Origin: Allocatelliglobosispora scoriae
GTDB lineage: Bacteria > Actinomycetota > Actinomycetes > Mycobacteriales > Micromonosporaceae
NCBI RefSeq assembly: GCF_014204945.1
Contig: NZ_JACHMN010000003.1
Span: 558,001-622,000 of the forward strand
Reading direction: 5' to 3'
Length of the DNA: 64,000 nt
Below are positions 34,430-43,800 of this stretch, piece by piece (the first letter of the stretch is position 1; each line of letters opens with the position of its first letter). Under the pieces are notes generated by a model that saw only the letters and a program-made list of their open reading frames with translations, was not told where the DNA came from and did no database searches. A program made the translations under genes and the position numbers.

Positions 34430-34466
34430 AAGATCGCCGCAACTCTTCAAGAGTTGCGGCGATCTT
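34430..34466. repeat. Perfectly symmetrical family A palindrome
   Basis: AAGATCGCCGCAACTCTT pairs exactly with AAGAGTTGCGGCGATCTT around a single central C. Unlike other copies, the right arm is GCGGCGATCTT, not GGTCC, as if two left halves were joined. It lies between convergent genes. Confidence 0.9.
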
Positions 34467-34488
34467 CACGTGCGGGGAGGTCCGCGGC

Positions 34489-34878
34489 CTACTCGTCCGT
34501 GGGGGACTGCTTGCGCAGCTCCTCCTCGCGGCGGCGCAGGTCGGCCTCCCACTTGCGCATCAACTCCCGATCAGCCTCGGTGCTCTCGCGCTGCCGATCC
34601 GCGATTGACTGCAGGAACGCGGGATCGTCGTCGGGCGCGAGCTGCCGGGGAGCGCTCTGCGGGGCCCGGCCCGGTCCGGGTCGGCGACGGATCCGTGGCT
34701 GCCTGCCGTAGGCGAACCACAGGATCGGTCCGAGCAGCGGCAGGAAGACGATGGCGAGCATCCAGATCAACTTGGGGAAGACGGCGAACTCTTCGTCCTC
34801 GGTGGTGCTGCACACGATGAGTGCCGCGATCGTCAGCACGAGATCCAGCAGGAAGAGGAGGAACCAGACGCGAATCAC
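34489..34878 (-). CDS. PLDc_N (phospholipase D nuclease N-terminal-like) membrane protein
   Basis: This small membrane protein of 129 residues has two TM helices (VWFLLFLLDLVLTIAALIVC and IWMLAIVFLPLLGPILWFAY) in the PLDc_N arrangement, with the typical GPILWFAYGRP-like motif. An Arg/Pro linker and a charged coiled-coil tail (ADRELMRKWEADLRRREEEL) follow. The start is GTG 34878, 6 nt downstream of TACCCT. An in-frame ATG at 35034 would place extra residues upstream of this promoter and is unlikely. Function unknown. Confidence 0.85.
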   Translation of the reverse strand: MIRVWFLLFLLDLVLTIAALIVCSTTEDEEFAVFPKLIWMLAIVFLPLLGPILWFAYGRQPRIRRRPGPGRAPQSAPRQLAPDDDPAFLQSIADRQRESTEADRELMRKWEADLRRREEELRKQSPTDE

Positions 34879-34963
34879 GTGTCGAGGGTAGCGTTCCGGA
34901 GGTGCCGCGGTGTGGCTCCGAACGGCTAGCATCGGGCCGCATCCACCCATCGGGGAGACCGGC

Positions 34964-35935
34964 ATGAGCCTGCAGGACAGTCTGGCGCAGGCCGCGTCGT
35001 ACCACCGGATCGAGGGAGCGGTCGCGGCGGTCACCCACGGCGGCCGCCGTCGAGCCGCGGCGACCGGCGCCTACGCCTCGCCGGATGCACTCGTCCGCAC
35101 AGCCTCGGTGCAGAAGCCCATGGTGGCGATGGCCGCGCTGCTGGCGGTCGGCACAGACGGGCTCGACGCACCGGTCGTCGACGACCTGCCGGAGCTCGCC
35201 GACCGCTGGAGGATCGATCGCGGGATCACCCTGCGGCACCTGCTCAGCCACACCGCGGGCGTGCACTCGGACCTGACCAAGGAAGCCGCCTTCGGCCTCG
35301 GCGTCGGCGACGACGCGCTCGCCGCCGCCGTCGCGCACGTGGCCGAGCGGGGTCAGCGGTTCCCGCTCGGGGCGGCCTGGGAATACTGCAACGCCGGGTT
35401 CTACCTGGCCGCGCACGTGCTGGCGACCCGGGCGGGCACGAGCTTCGAGCAGTTCCTCGCCGACATGCTCTTCACCCCGCTCGGCATGGCGAGCACCACC
35501 TTCGAGCACGAGACGGAGTCCTATCCGCGCGCTCGCCGCGCCGCGGGCGGGCTCTGGTCGACCGGCCGCGACGTGCTCACCTTCGCCGAGTTCGCGCTCA
35601 CCGATCCGCGTGGACGGGCAGCGCTCGACGTGATGAGCGAGCCGGTCGCGGAGACCTACCTCGGCACGCCCTATGGCCTGGGGCTGCAGGTCGGCGGGTC
35701 GGTGCTGTGGCAGAGCGGGTCGTTCGCGCCGTTCGGCACGCGGCTCACCCTCGTCCCCGAGCAGGGCTACGCAGCCTTCGTCGCCGCCCGAGGCGTCAAG
35801 CGTGATCCGGTCGTCGAGGAGGTGATGCGCGACGAACTGCGCGACCTCGGTGTCTCCGGTCCGGCCGCCGCACAGCGCGCCGCCGTCTCGGTCCGCGCCT
35901 GGGTCCGGCTGCGCCGCTCCCTCCTCAAGGAGTAG
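34964..35935 (+). CDS. Serine hydrolase of the beta-lactamase/class C family
   Basis: This 323-residue beta-lactamase-fold serine hydrolase has no evident signal peptide. The catalytic SxxK is SVQK in RTASVQKPMVAMAA near residue 50, and YCN (in WEYCNAGFYLA) is the Y-x-N motif. LRHLLSHTAGVHSD is a family signature, and FTPLGMASTTF supports the EstB/DD-peptidase-like group. Such proteins are esterases or peptidases more often than true beta-lactamases. The ATG at 34964 has GGGGAG upstream. Confidence 0.9.
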   Translation: MSLQDSLAQAASYHRIEGAVAAVTHGGRRRAAATGAYASPDALVRTASVQKPMVAMAALLAVGTDGLDAPVVDDLPELADRWRIDRGITLRHLLSHTAGVHSDLTKEAAFGLGVGDDALAAAVAHVAERGQRFPLGAAWEYCNAGFYLAAHVLATRAGTSFEQFLADMLFTPLGMASTTFEHETESYPRARRAAGGLWSTGRDVLTFAEFALTDPRGRAALDVMSEPVAETYLGTPYGLGLQVGGSVLWQSGSFAPFGTRLTLVPEQGYAAFVAARGVKRDPVVEEVMRDELRDLGVSGPAAAQRAAVSVRAWVRLRRSLLKE

Positions 35936-35982
35936 CCGCTCCCTCAAGGAGCAGCCGCTCCCTCATCAAGGAGTGAGGGCGG

Positions 35983-36501
35983 TCAGCCGAGGTCGGCGTC
36001 GGCGAGCGCCTTCTTGCGCTGCTTGGTGGTGAGGCGGTCGACGTAGACCTTGCCGTCGAGGTGGTCGCACTCGTGCTGCAGGCAGCGCGCCATCCGCCCG
36101 GTGCCGTCGACCCGGATCGGCTCGCCGGTCTTGTCGAACCCGGTGACATAGGCGAGCGCCGTCCGCGCCAGCTCCGCCTGGGCACCGGGGACGGAGAGGC
36201 AGCCCTCGCGGTCCTCGATGAGCTCGCGCGGCGGCGGGGGCAGGTGCAGCACCGGGTTGACGACGTGGCCGACCTGCCGGACCTGTTGCGCGTCGGGGCA
36301 GTCGTAGACGAAGATCCGCAGCCCGACACCGATCTGGTTGGCCGCGAGCCCGACGCCGCGAGCCTCGTACATGCTGGCGAACATGTCGTCGATGAGCGTG
36401 GACAGCTCCTCGTCGAAGGTCGTGACCTCCGCGCACGGCTGATGCAGGACGGGTGTGCCGTATTTCGTGATCGGACGAGCGGTCCCGGTCTCTGCTGGCA
36501 T
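35983..36501 (-). CDS. def: Peptide deformylase
   Basis: This metalloenzyme removes the N-formyl group from nascent proteins. The three conserved motifs are GVGLAANQIG, EGCLSVPG (Cys metal ligand) and QHECDHLDG (two His ligands and catalytic Glu). From the ATG at 36501 the protein is 172 residues, normal length. TAGAAT lies 8 nt upstream of that start; the longer in-frame start at 36546 would precede this box. Confidence 0.95.
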   Translation of the reverse strand: MPAETGTARPITKYGTPVLHQPCAEVTTFDEELSTLIDDMFASMYEARGVGLAANQIGVGLRIFVYDCPDAQQVRQVGHVVNPVLHLPPPPRELIEDREGCLSVPGAQAELARTALAYVTGFDKTGEPIRVDGTGRMARCLQHECDHLDGKVYVDRLTTKQRKKALADADLG

Positions 36502-36595
36502 GGTGACTGATTCTAGACAGCGCCCCGAGGCGATGAAATCCGGCAAGCCCGACAGCCGGAAACCTCCTCTTTACATAGACAGAACCATGATGGAA

Positions 36596-36630
36596 ACTTG
36601 CAGAACTTCCACCCCACTTGCGCAACCTCT
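36596..36630 (+). promoter_or_regulatory. Direct repeat upstream of the amylase
   Basis: ACTTGCAGAACTTCC and ACTTGCGCAACCTC start exactly 20 bp apart, two helical turns. CTTGCAG-type motifs are found before maltose-controlled amylase genes in actinobacteria (LacI-type MalR sites), so this may be a regulator site. Confidence 0.4.
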
Positions 36631-36649
36631 TTCATAAGGGAGCAAGCTC

Positions 36650-39600
36650 GTGAGGTTCCGTCCCACTGCACGTCCCACTGCACGCAGACGTTGGGCCGTG
36701 GCGGTTCTCGCCGCCACAGCCCTGACGGCAGCCCTCCTGCCCGCGATCGCCAGTGCGGCGCAGACCGTCACCGTCTACTATCAACCGGCCGCAGGCTGGA
36801 CCGCGACGAACATTCACTACCAGCCCAACGGCGGCTCCTGGACGACTCCGCCCGGCGTCGCCATGCAGGCCGCCTGCACCGGCTGGGTGGCCAAGACGAT
36901 CGACCTGGGGTCGGCGAACGGCCTGCAAGTCGCTTTCAACAACGGCTCCGGCACCTGGGACAGCAGGAACGGCGCCAACTACACCCTCGGCACCGGCGAG
37001 GTGACCGTCTCCGGCGGCGTCATCGGCGCGGGCAACCCGTGCGTACCGCACCCGGTGACGGTCTTCTACAAGCCGCCGACCGGCTGGACCACGACCAACA
37101 TCCACTACCAGCCCAACGGCGGTGCGTGGACCACCTCACCCGGGGTGCCGATGGCCGCCGCCTGCACCGGGTGGGTGAAGAAGACCATCGAGCTGGGTAC
37201 GGCGACCGGGCTCACCGCCGTCTTCAACAACGGCGCCGGGACCTGGGACAACAAGGGGGGCGCCAACTACGCCCTCGGCACCGGCAACGTCACGGTCGCC
37301 AACGGGGTGATCGGATCCGGCGACCCCTGCGGCACCGGCCCGTCCCCGAGCCCGAGCACGTCCCCGAGCCCGAGCACGTCCCCGAGCCCGAGCACGTCCC
37401 CGAGCCCGAGCACGTCCCCGAGCCCCAGCCCGAGTCCGAGCTCCAGCCCGAGCACGCCGCCGACGAACAACGCCGAGGTCTACTACTACGTCAAGACCCG
37501 GGCGTGGACCGCTGCCAACGTGCACTACCAGCCCACGGGTGGTGCGTGGACCGCGGTTCCGGGCGTCGCGATGACCCTCGTCTGCACCGACTGGATGCGC
37601 CGCTCGATCGACCTGGGCACCGCGACCGGGCTCGCCGCCGCCTTCAACAACGGCACCGGGACCTGGGACAACAACAACGGCAACAACTACGCCCTCGGCC
37701 GGGGACGCACGACCGTCAAGGACGGCGTCGTCACCGCCAACGCCACCGATCCGTGCGGCACGGTCGTCCCCGACACGACGCCGCCGACGGTGCCGACCGG
37801 GGTCACCGCCTCGGCGAGCGGCCTGATCATCACGCTCGGCTGGACGGCGTCGACGGATGCCGTGGGGGTCACCGGATACGAGGTCACGCGCACTGGTGGC
37901 CTGCTCGGCACTGTCGTCCGCACGACGGGGAGCGTCGGGTTCGTCGACGGTCCGCTGACGGCTCGGACGGCGTACACCTATTCGGTGAAAGCCTTTGACC
38001 TGGCCGGGAACAAGAGTGCCGCGAGTGTCTCGGTGAGCGCGACCACCGGGGACGCGCCGCCGCCACCGGCGGGCGGCACGCCGCTGGGCGGCGATCCGCG
38101 CGAGGATTCGATCTATTTCGTGATGACGGCCCGCTTCGCCGACGGCGTCACCGCCAACAACCGGGGCGGCAGCCAGCACGTGAAGTCGGGCAACGCCGCC
38201 AACAACGACCCGATGTTCCGGGGCGACTTCCAGGGCCTGATCAACCGGCTCGACTACATCAAGGGCCTGGGCTTCTCCGCGATCTGGATCACGCCGGTGG
38301 TGCTCAACCGGTCGGACTACGACTTCCACGGCTACCACGGCTGGGACTTCTACCGCGTCGACCCGCGGTTGGAGACTCCCGGCGCGAGCTATCAAGATCT
38401 GATCAACACCGCGCACGGCAAGGGCATGAAGATCTACCAGGACGTGGTCTACAACCACAGCTCGCGCTGGGGGGCCAAGGGCCTCTACCAGACCACCACC
38501 TTCGGGGTACGCGACGCGCAGTGGTCCTGGTACTACGACCAGCCGGTCGCGGGCTTCGAGTACGACGGCCTGACGATCGACCCCAACACCGGCAAGAGCT
38601 GGTATAACGGTGATCTCTGGTCCAACACCGCACCGGCCGGCAACACCTGCATCGACTGGGGTAAACCCACGCAGTGGACGAGCCCCGAGGGCTACCGGAT
38701 CTACACCTGCCAGTGGCCGAGCCCGACGGCGAAGATGTTCCCCGCCAACCTCTATCACCAGTGCTGGATCGGCAACTGGGAGGGCGAGGACGCGCGGAGC
38801 TGCTGGCTGCACGAGGACCTCGCCGACTTCAACACCGAGAACCCGATCGTCCAGCAATATCTGATCAACGCCTACAACCGCTACATCGACATGGGCGTCG
38901 ACGGCTTCCGGATCGACACGGCCGTGCACATTCCGCGCGTCACCTGGAACAGGCGATTCCTGCCCGCGATCCAGCAGCACGCGGTGGAGAAGTTCGGCGC
39001 CAAGGGCAACGACTTCTACGTCTTCGGCGAGGTCGCGGCATTCGTCAACGACAAGTGGAACCGCGGCTCGGTCAACCACTCCGCCCAGTTCTTCACCTGG
39101 AAGGAGCGGGGCACCTTCAGCGCCGACGACGAGACCGCGGCGATAGAGCAGTTCAACTACGAGAACAATCTGGGTACGGGGAACCAGCCCACCAGCACCA
39201 ACGCGTTCCTGTCGGGCAATGATTACCACACGCCGGACCACTCGAAGTTCTCCGGCATGAACATCATCGACATGCGCATGCACATGAACTTCGGCGACGC
39301 ACCGAATGCCTTCTGGAACGGCAAGGACACCGACGACTCGACCAACGACGCCACCTATAACGTCGTCTATGTCGACTCGCACGACTTCGGCCCCAACAAG
39401 TCGAGCGTGCGATACAACGGCGGCACCGACGCGTGGGCCGAGAACATGAGTCTGATGTGGACGTTCCGGGGTGTCCCGACGCTCTACTACGGCTCGGAGA
39501 TCGAATTCCAGGCGGGCAAGCCGATCGACTGCGGGCCGACCTGCCCGCTGGCGACGACGGGCCGGGCCTACTTCGGCGACCAGATCGAGGGCACGGTCGT

Positions 39601-40018
39601 CGCGCCCGACTTCGGCGTCGTCAGCAGCGCGACCGGTCCGGTGGCGACGACGCTGGCCAAGCCACTCGCCAAGCACCTGCAGCGGCTCAACCAGATCCGC
39701 CGAGCGGTGCCCGCGCTGCAGAAGGGGCAGTACTCGACGGCCGGGGTGAGCGGCGCGTCGATGGCGTTCAAGCGGCGGTTCACCCAGGGCTCGGTGGACA
39801 GCTTCGCGCTGGTCGCGATCTCCGGCGCGGCCACCTTCACCGGGATCCCCAACGGGGTCTACACCGATGTGATCACCGGTGACGTCAAGACGGTCGTCAA
39901 CGGTACGCTCGCGACGGCGGCGATCGGCAAGGGCAACCTCCGCGTCTACGTGCTGAGCCTGCCCGGCAACCCCGCTCCCGGCAAGATCGGCTCCGACGGC
40001 CCCTACCTGCACGCCTAA
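36650..40018 (+). CDS. Secreted multimodular alpha-amylase (GH13)
   Basis: This exported starch-degrading enzyme has 1122 residues. After a signal peptide (1-38) come two CBM25-like starch-binding modules (about 39-125 and 133-218, each with IHYQPNGG and FNNGxGTWD), a PSPS linker (228-268), a third similar module (273-362), a fibronectin III domain (368-455) and the GH13 barrel. The catalytic nucleophile is Asp in GFRIDTAVHI and the acid is Glu in FGEVAAF. The third Asp is in VDSHDFGP, where NHD is usual. The GTG at 36650 has GGGAG 9 nt upstream. Confidence 0.93.
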   Translation: MRFRPTARPTARRRWAVAVLAATALTAALLPAIASAAQTVTVYYQPAAGWTATNIHYQPNGGSWTTPPGVAMQAACTGWVAKTIDLGSANGLQVAFNNGSGTWDSRNGANYTLGTGEVTVSGGVIGAGNPCVPHPVTVFYKPPTGWTTTNIHYQPNGGAWTTSPGVPMAAACTGWVKKTIELGTATGLTAVFNNGAGTWDNKGGANYALGTGNVTVANGVIGSGDPCGTGPSPSPSTSPSPSTSPSPSTSPSPSTSPSPSPSPSSSPSTPPTNNAEVYYYVKTRAWTAANVHYQPTGGAWTAVPGVAMTLVCTDWMRRSIDLGTATGLAAAFNNGTGTWDNNNGNNYALGRGRTTVKDGVVTANATDPCGTVVPDTTPPTVPTGVTASASGLIITLGWTASTDAVGVTGYEVTRTGGLLGTVVRTTGSVGFVDGPLTARTAYTYSVKAFDLAGNKSAASVSVSATTGDAPPPPAGGTPLGGDPREDSIYFVMTARFADGVTANNRGGSQHVKSGNAANNDPMFRGDFQGLINRLDYIKGLGFSAIWITPVVLNRSDYDFHGYHGWDFYRVDPRLETPGASYQDLINTAHGKGMKIYQDVVYNHSSRWGAKGLYQTTTFGVRDAQWSWYYDQPVAGFEYDGLTIDPNTGKSWYNGDLWSNTAPAGNTCIDWGKPTQWTSPEGYRIYTCQWPSPTAKMFPANLYHQCWIGNWEGEDARSCWLHEDLADFNTENPIVQQYLINAYNRYIDMGVDGFRIDTAVHIPRVTWNRRFLPAIQQHAVEKFGAKGNDFYVFGEVAAFVNDKWNRGSVNHSAQFFTWKERGTFSADDETAAIEQFNYENNLGTGNQPTSTNAFLSGNDYHTPDHSKFSGMNIIDMRMHMNFGDAPNAFWNGKDTDDSTNDATYNVVYVDSHDFGPNKSSVRYNGGTDAWAENMSLMWTFRGVPTLYYGSEIEFQAGKPIDCGPTCPLATTGRAYFGDQIEGTVVAPDFGVVSSATGPVATTLAKPLAKHLQRLNQIRRAVPALQKGQYSTAGVSGASMAFKRRFTQGSVDSFALVAISGAATFTGIPNGVYTDVITGDVKTVVNGTLATAAIGKGNLRVYVLSLPGNPAPGKIGSDGPYLHA
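37346..37440 (+). repeat. 18-bp tandem repeat encoding a Pro/Ser linker
   Basis: CCGAGCCCGAGCACGTCC recurs about five times and encodes SPSPST repeats between starch-binding modules. Confidence 0.9.
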
Positions 40019-40062
40019 CCCGTCAGCAGACCCAAGATCGCTCAAGGTCGCTTAAGATCGCC

Positions 40063-40137
40063 AAGATCGCCGCAACTCTTGAAGAGTTGGTCCTAACGGG
40101 TTTATGGGACCAACTCTTCAAGAGTTGCGGCGATCTT
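40063..40137. terminator. Facing pair of family A palindromes after the amylase
   Basis: Copies at 40063-40093 (plus) and 40107-40137 (minus) are inverted around a 13-nt loop and can form a stem of about 31 bp. The sequence before it repeats AAGATCGC-like fragments (40033-40062). It may end amylase transcription. Confidence 0.85.
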
Positions 40138-40213
40138 GCACGACGCCCCCGGGATGCGGCGGAATCGGTTAGTCTCCGCTCCTAGCACGGCGAGGTCGGG
40201 ACGGGGAGAAGGC

Positions 40214-40723
40214 ATGGGTACGCAGATCGCACGATGGCTGGCCGGGCCGCGCAAATGGGTCGCGGCCGCAGTGGCGGTGGTCCTGATCGGGCTGGTCACC
40301 TGGCTGGTCTGGCCGTCGCCGGAGCCGCCGAGGGCCCGTAAGTTCCTGGAGATCACGGCCTGCCTGCTCACCGACGACAAGGGGATCACCGGGCCGCAGG
40401 CGGCGCAGATCTGGGCCGGCATGGGCGACGCCTCCGCCGAGAACCACGTGCAGACCGAGTACCTCGCCGTCACCGGTGACCAGACGGCGGAGAACGCCCT
40501 CGCCTACCTCAACGGCCTCGCCATGGGCCACTGTGACCTGCTCTTCGCCACCGGCGATGCCCAGGTGGCGGCCGTGCGCACCGGTGCTGCCCGATTCCCC
40601 GCGGTGCTCTTCCGGCCGGTCGGGCAGGTGCCGTCGGCGGCGAACGTCGAGTCCGTGCAGGGTGACGACCTGCGCTCGGCCGCTCGCGACATCGTCAAGG
40701 GAAGTCTCGCCACCGACTCCTGA
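40214..40723 (+). CDS. Small membrane-anchored protein, BMP-substrate-binding-like
   Basis: This 169-residue protein has an N-terminal TM anchor (WVAAAVAVVLIGLVTWLVWP) and an outer domain. KFLEITACLLTDDKGITGPQ and MGHCDLLFATGDAQVAAVRT resemble parts of the basic membrane protein (BMP) family of lipoproteins. It is about half their length, so binding of a ligand is uncertain. The ATG at 40214 has GGGAG 7 nt upstream. It appears monocistronic. Confidence 0.65.
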   Translation: MGTQIARWLAGPRKWVAAAVAVVLIGLVTWLVWPSPEPPRARKFLEITACLLTDDKGITGPQAAQIWAGMGDASAENHVQTEYLAVTGDQTAENALAYLNGLAMGHCDLLFATGDAQVAAVRTGAARFPAVLFRPVGQVPSAANVESVQGDDLRSAARDIVKGSLATDS

Positions 40724-40847
40724 TCCGTCCAGAAAGGACGGTCGGGGCGAGGTTGATGGTTTGCCGTCAACCTGAGATCTTCCTGTTTCCTGGCAACTCC
40801 CTGAGGATTTCGGTCACCAGATCGATTTCTTCACGGGGAGCTCGGCG

Positions 40848-43800
40848 ATGCTGGATAGGTCTGCTCTTGGCGTACCAACCGTTGGACGGCGCAAGCCGCG
40901 GCGCAGCGGGCGGCGGATAGCCTTCGTCACCACGGTGGCGATGCTCGTCGCCCTGGCCGCACCGGCCGGGACGGCGCCCGCGGCGGGTGAGTTCCCGCTG
41001 GCCGGGCTCTGGAGCTGGCTGCAGGTCCAGCGCGCCAGCGCTGCCCGGGTGCTCGGTGTGCTGCCGCCGCAGAAGACCGGCTCCGCCGACGGGCGCGCGC
41101 ACTACAGCAACGCGACCGACGTGGGGCGCGGCGCCGGGCGCAAGCAGCTGCGGGCCAAGGGCGGCGTGCCGGCCGAGTCCGACCAGGCCGTCGGTAAGGG
41201 CGGCAAGAGCGGGCGGGTGCTCGGCGACTTCGACAAGAGCAAGGCCGTCAAGGAGAAGGCCGGCTCCAACGCCACCTCCGACGTCTACCGCAACCCGGAC
41301 GGCACCTACACCCGGATCGCGACGAAGGAGCCCGTGAACTACCGGGCCAAGGACGGGTCGTGGCAGCCGATCGACCGCACGCTCGTCGCCGACAAGGCGA
41401 AGGGCGGCCGGCTGCGCCAGAAGGCCAACTCCACCGAGATCACCCTCGCCTCGAAGGGCGCCGACGAGAAGCTCGCCGAGCTCACCGTGGACCCCGACCG
41501 CTCCATCGGGTACGGCCTGATCGACGCCGCCGACGTGACGCCGGTCGTCGAGGGCAACACCGCCCGCTACCCCGAGATCCGGCCCGGTGTCGACCTCCTG
41601 CTGGAGGTGACGGGTGAGGAGATCAAGGAGTCGCTGATCCTCAAGTCGGCCGCGGCCGGATCGGTCTTCGACTTCCCGCTGCACCTCAAGGGCCTGACCG
41701 TGGCGCAGGAGAGCGACGGCACGATCATCGCCAAGGACGCCGACGGCAAGATCCACGCGCGGGTGCCGAGCGGCTTCATGTTCGACTCGCTCTTCGACCG
41801 CAACACCGGTGACTTCACCCGCTCCGACGACGTGCGCTATGAGCTGATCACCGTCGAGGGCGAGCAGCGGCTGCGGGTCGTCCTCGACCGGAAGTGGCTC
41901 AACGACCCGGCCCGGGTGTGGCCGGTGACGGCTGACCCGACGCTCTACGGCACGCTCAACACCAACAGCGACACCTACGTCTACTCCACCGACACCGCCG
42001 ACCACTCCACCGAGAACAACCTGGCGGTGGGTACGTTCGACAGCGGCACCCACAAGGCCCGCGCGCTGCTCAACTTCTCCGGCCTCTCGGCCAACTACAA
42101 CGGCAACACCATCTCCAAGGCGCGGCTGCACATCTTCCTCACCTGGACCTGGGACTGCACTCCGCGCCGGTTCGACGTCTACGCCTCGACCGCCGCGATC
42201 CACGTCACGACGGACGACTGGCCCGGTCCGACAGCCGGTGCGCTGATCGGCAACGCCACACCCGCACCGGGTAGCGCCTGCACCAACACCGGCGGCAACC
42301 GCAGCACCGGCACCTGGGTGGACGTGGACCTCAACCTCACGACCGTGCAGCAGTGGGTCCAGGGCGTCGGCAACTACGGCATCATCATCAAGGCGAACTC
42401 GGAGACGACGAGCAACCAGTGGAAGCGGTTCACCGCCGGCAACTACTCTAGCGGCGCCAAGCAGGCCCAGCTGCAGCTCTGGTACGCCGGTAACGTCAAG
42501 CCGCAGGTCGACTCGATGTACCCGGTCGCGGGCTACAACTCGCAGACGCTGACCCCGACCCTGATCGCGCACGCGCACGACCCGGACAACACGTCGGGCA
42601 AGTTCACCTACGAGTTCATCGTCAAGAAGAAGAACGGCGACGAAGAGACCCAGATCTGGACCTCCGGCAAGATCTCGGCCTCTCAGATCACCGTGCCGCC
42701 CAACCTGCTGAGCTGGGGGCAGAGCTACGTCTGGACGGTGAAGGCCAACGACAGCATCGCCGACAGCACGACGATCAACTACCCGCTCTCCACCCCGGTG
42801 CCGCAGCCGGTCGTCACCTCGACGCTGTCGCAGAACGGCGGCAAGGGCTTCGCCGCGAGCATCGGCAACTACACGACCGGCGCCACCGACGCCTCCGTCG
42901 CCACGGTCGGGCCGCCGCTGACGATCCAGCGCAGCTACAACAGCCTCGACAACCGGGCGGCGCTCGCCCTGGGCCAGGGCTGGTCCAGCCTGATCGACAC
43001 CAAGCTCACCGAGTCGCTGGGCTCGCCGATCGCGCCGCCGACCGTGATCATCACCTACCCGGGCGGCAACGAACTCGCCTTCGGCAAGAACGCCGACGGC
43101 ACCTTCTCGCCGCCCGCCGGCCGCTACGCGACGCTCACCACGGTCACCGGCGGATACCGCCTGGTCGACAAGGAGGGCACCACCTTCCTCTTCACGACGG
43201 GGTTCAGCGGCACTGCCGGAACCGACCGGATCTACGGCATCACGTCGATCACCGATGTCAACAGCCGCGCCGAGACCTTCACCTACGACGTCTCCAACCG
43301 GATCACCGACATCACGTCGGCGTCGGGACGCGCGCTGCACCTGGCCTGGGCCACTCCCGCCGGAGCCGCCTTCGCACACGTCTCCACCATCAAGACCGAC
43401 CAGCTCACGCCCGGTGACGATGCCAGCCGCTCGGTCTGGACCTACAACTACACCGGCGACAAGCTCACCTCGGTCTGCACGCCCGCCGCGACGGGCTGCG
43501 CGAGCTACACCTACGCCGCGACGGCCGGTTCGCCCTACCGCAACACGATGATGAACCTCGGCCCGAGCGGATACTGGCGAGTCGGCAACGGCGGCACCGG
43601 CATCGTGGCCGACGAGGCGAGCACCGGCAACGCCAACCTGCTCAGCAGCGTCAGCAGCGTGAGCGGCCCGCTCGCGGCGTCAGGTGCGCAGGGCGGCGCC
43701 TTCAACGGCACCTCCACCGCGATCTCGCTGCCGTCGAACCTGCCCGCCGACGCCGCGCAGCGCTCGATCAGCATGTGGTTCCAGATGCCGAACAACGCGA

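Noticed and set aside
40767-43379. Long antisense frames across the RHS gene (also 43680-45794, 45855-47831 and 48228-51170)
   Set aside because: Val/Arg/Gly/Asp-rich shadows forced by high GC third positions; the plus frame carries clear domains throughout.
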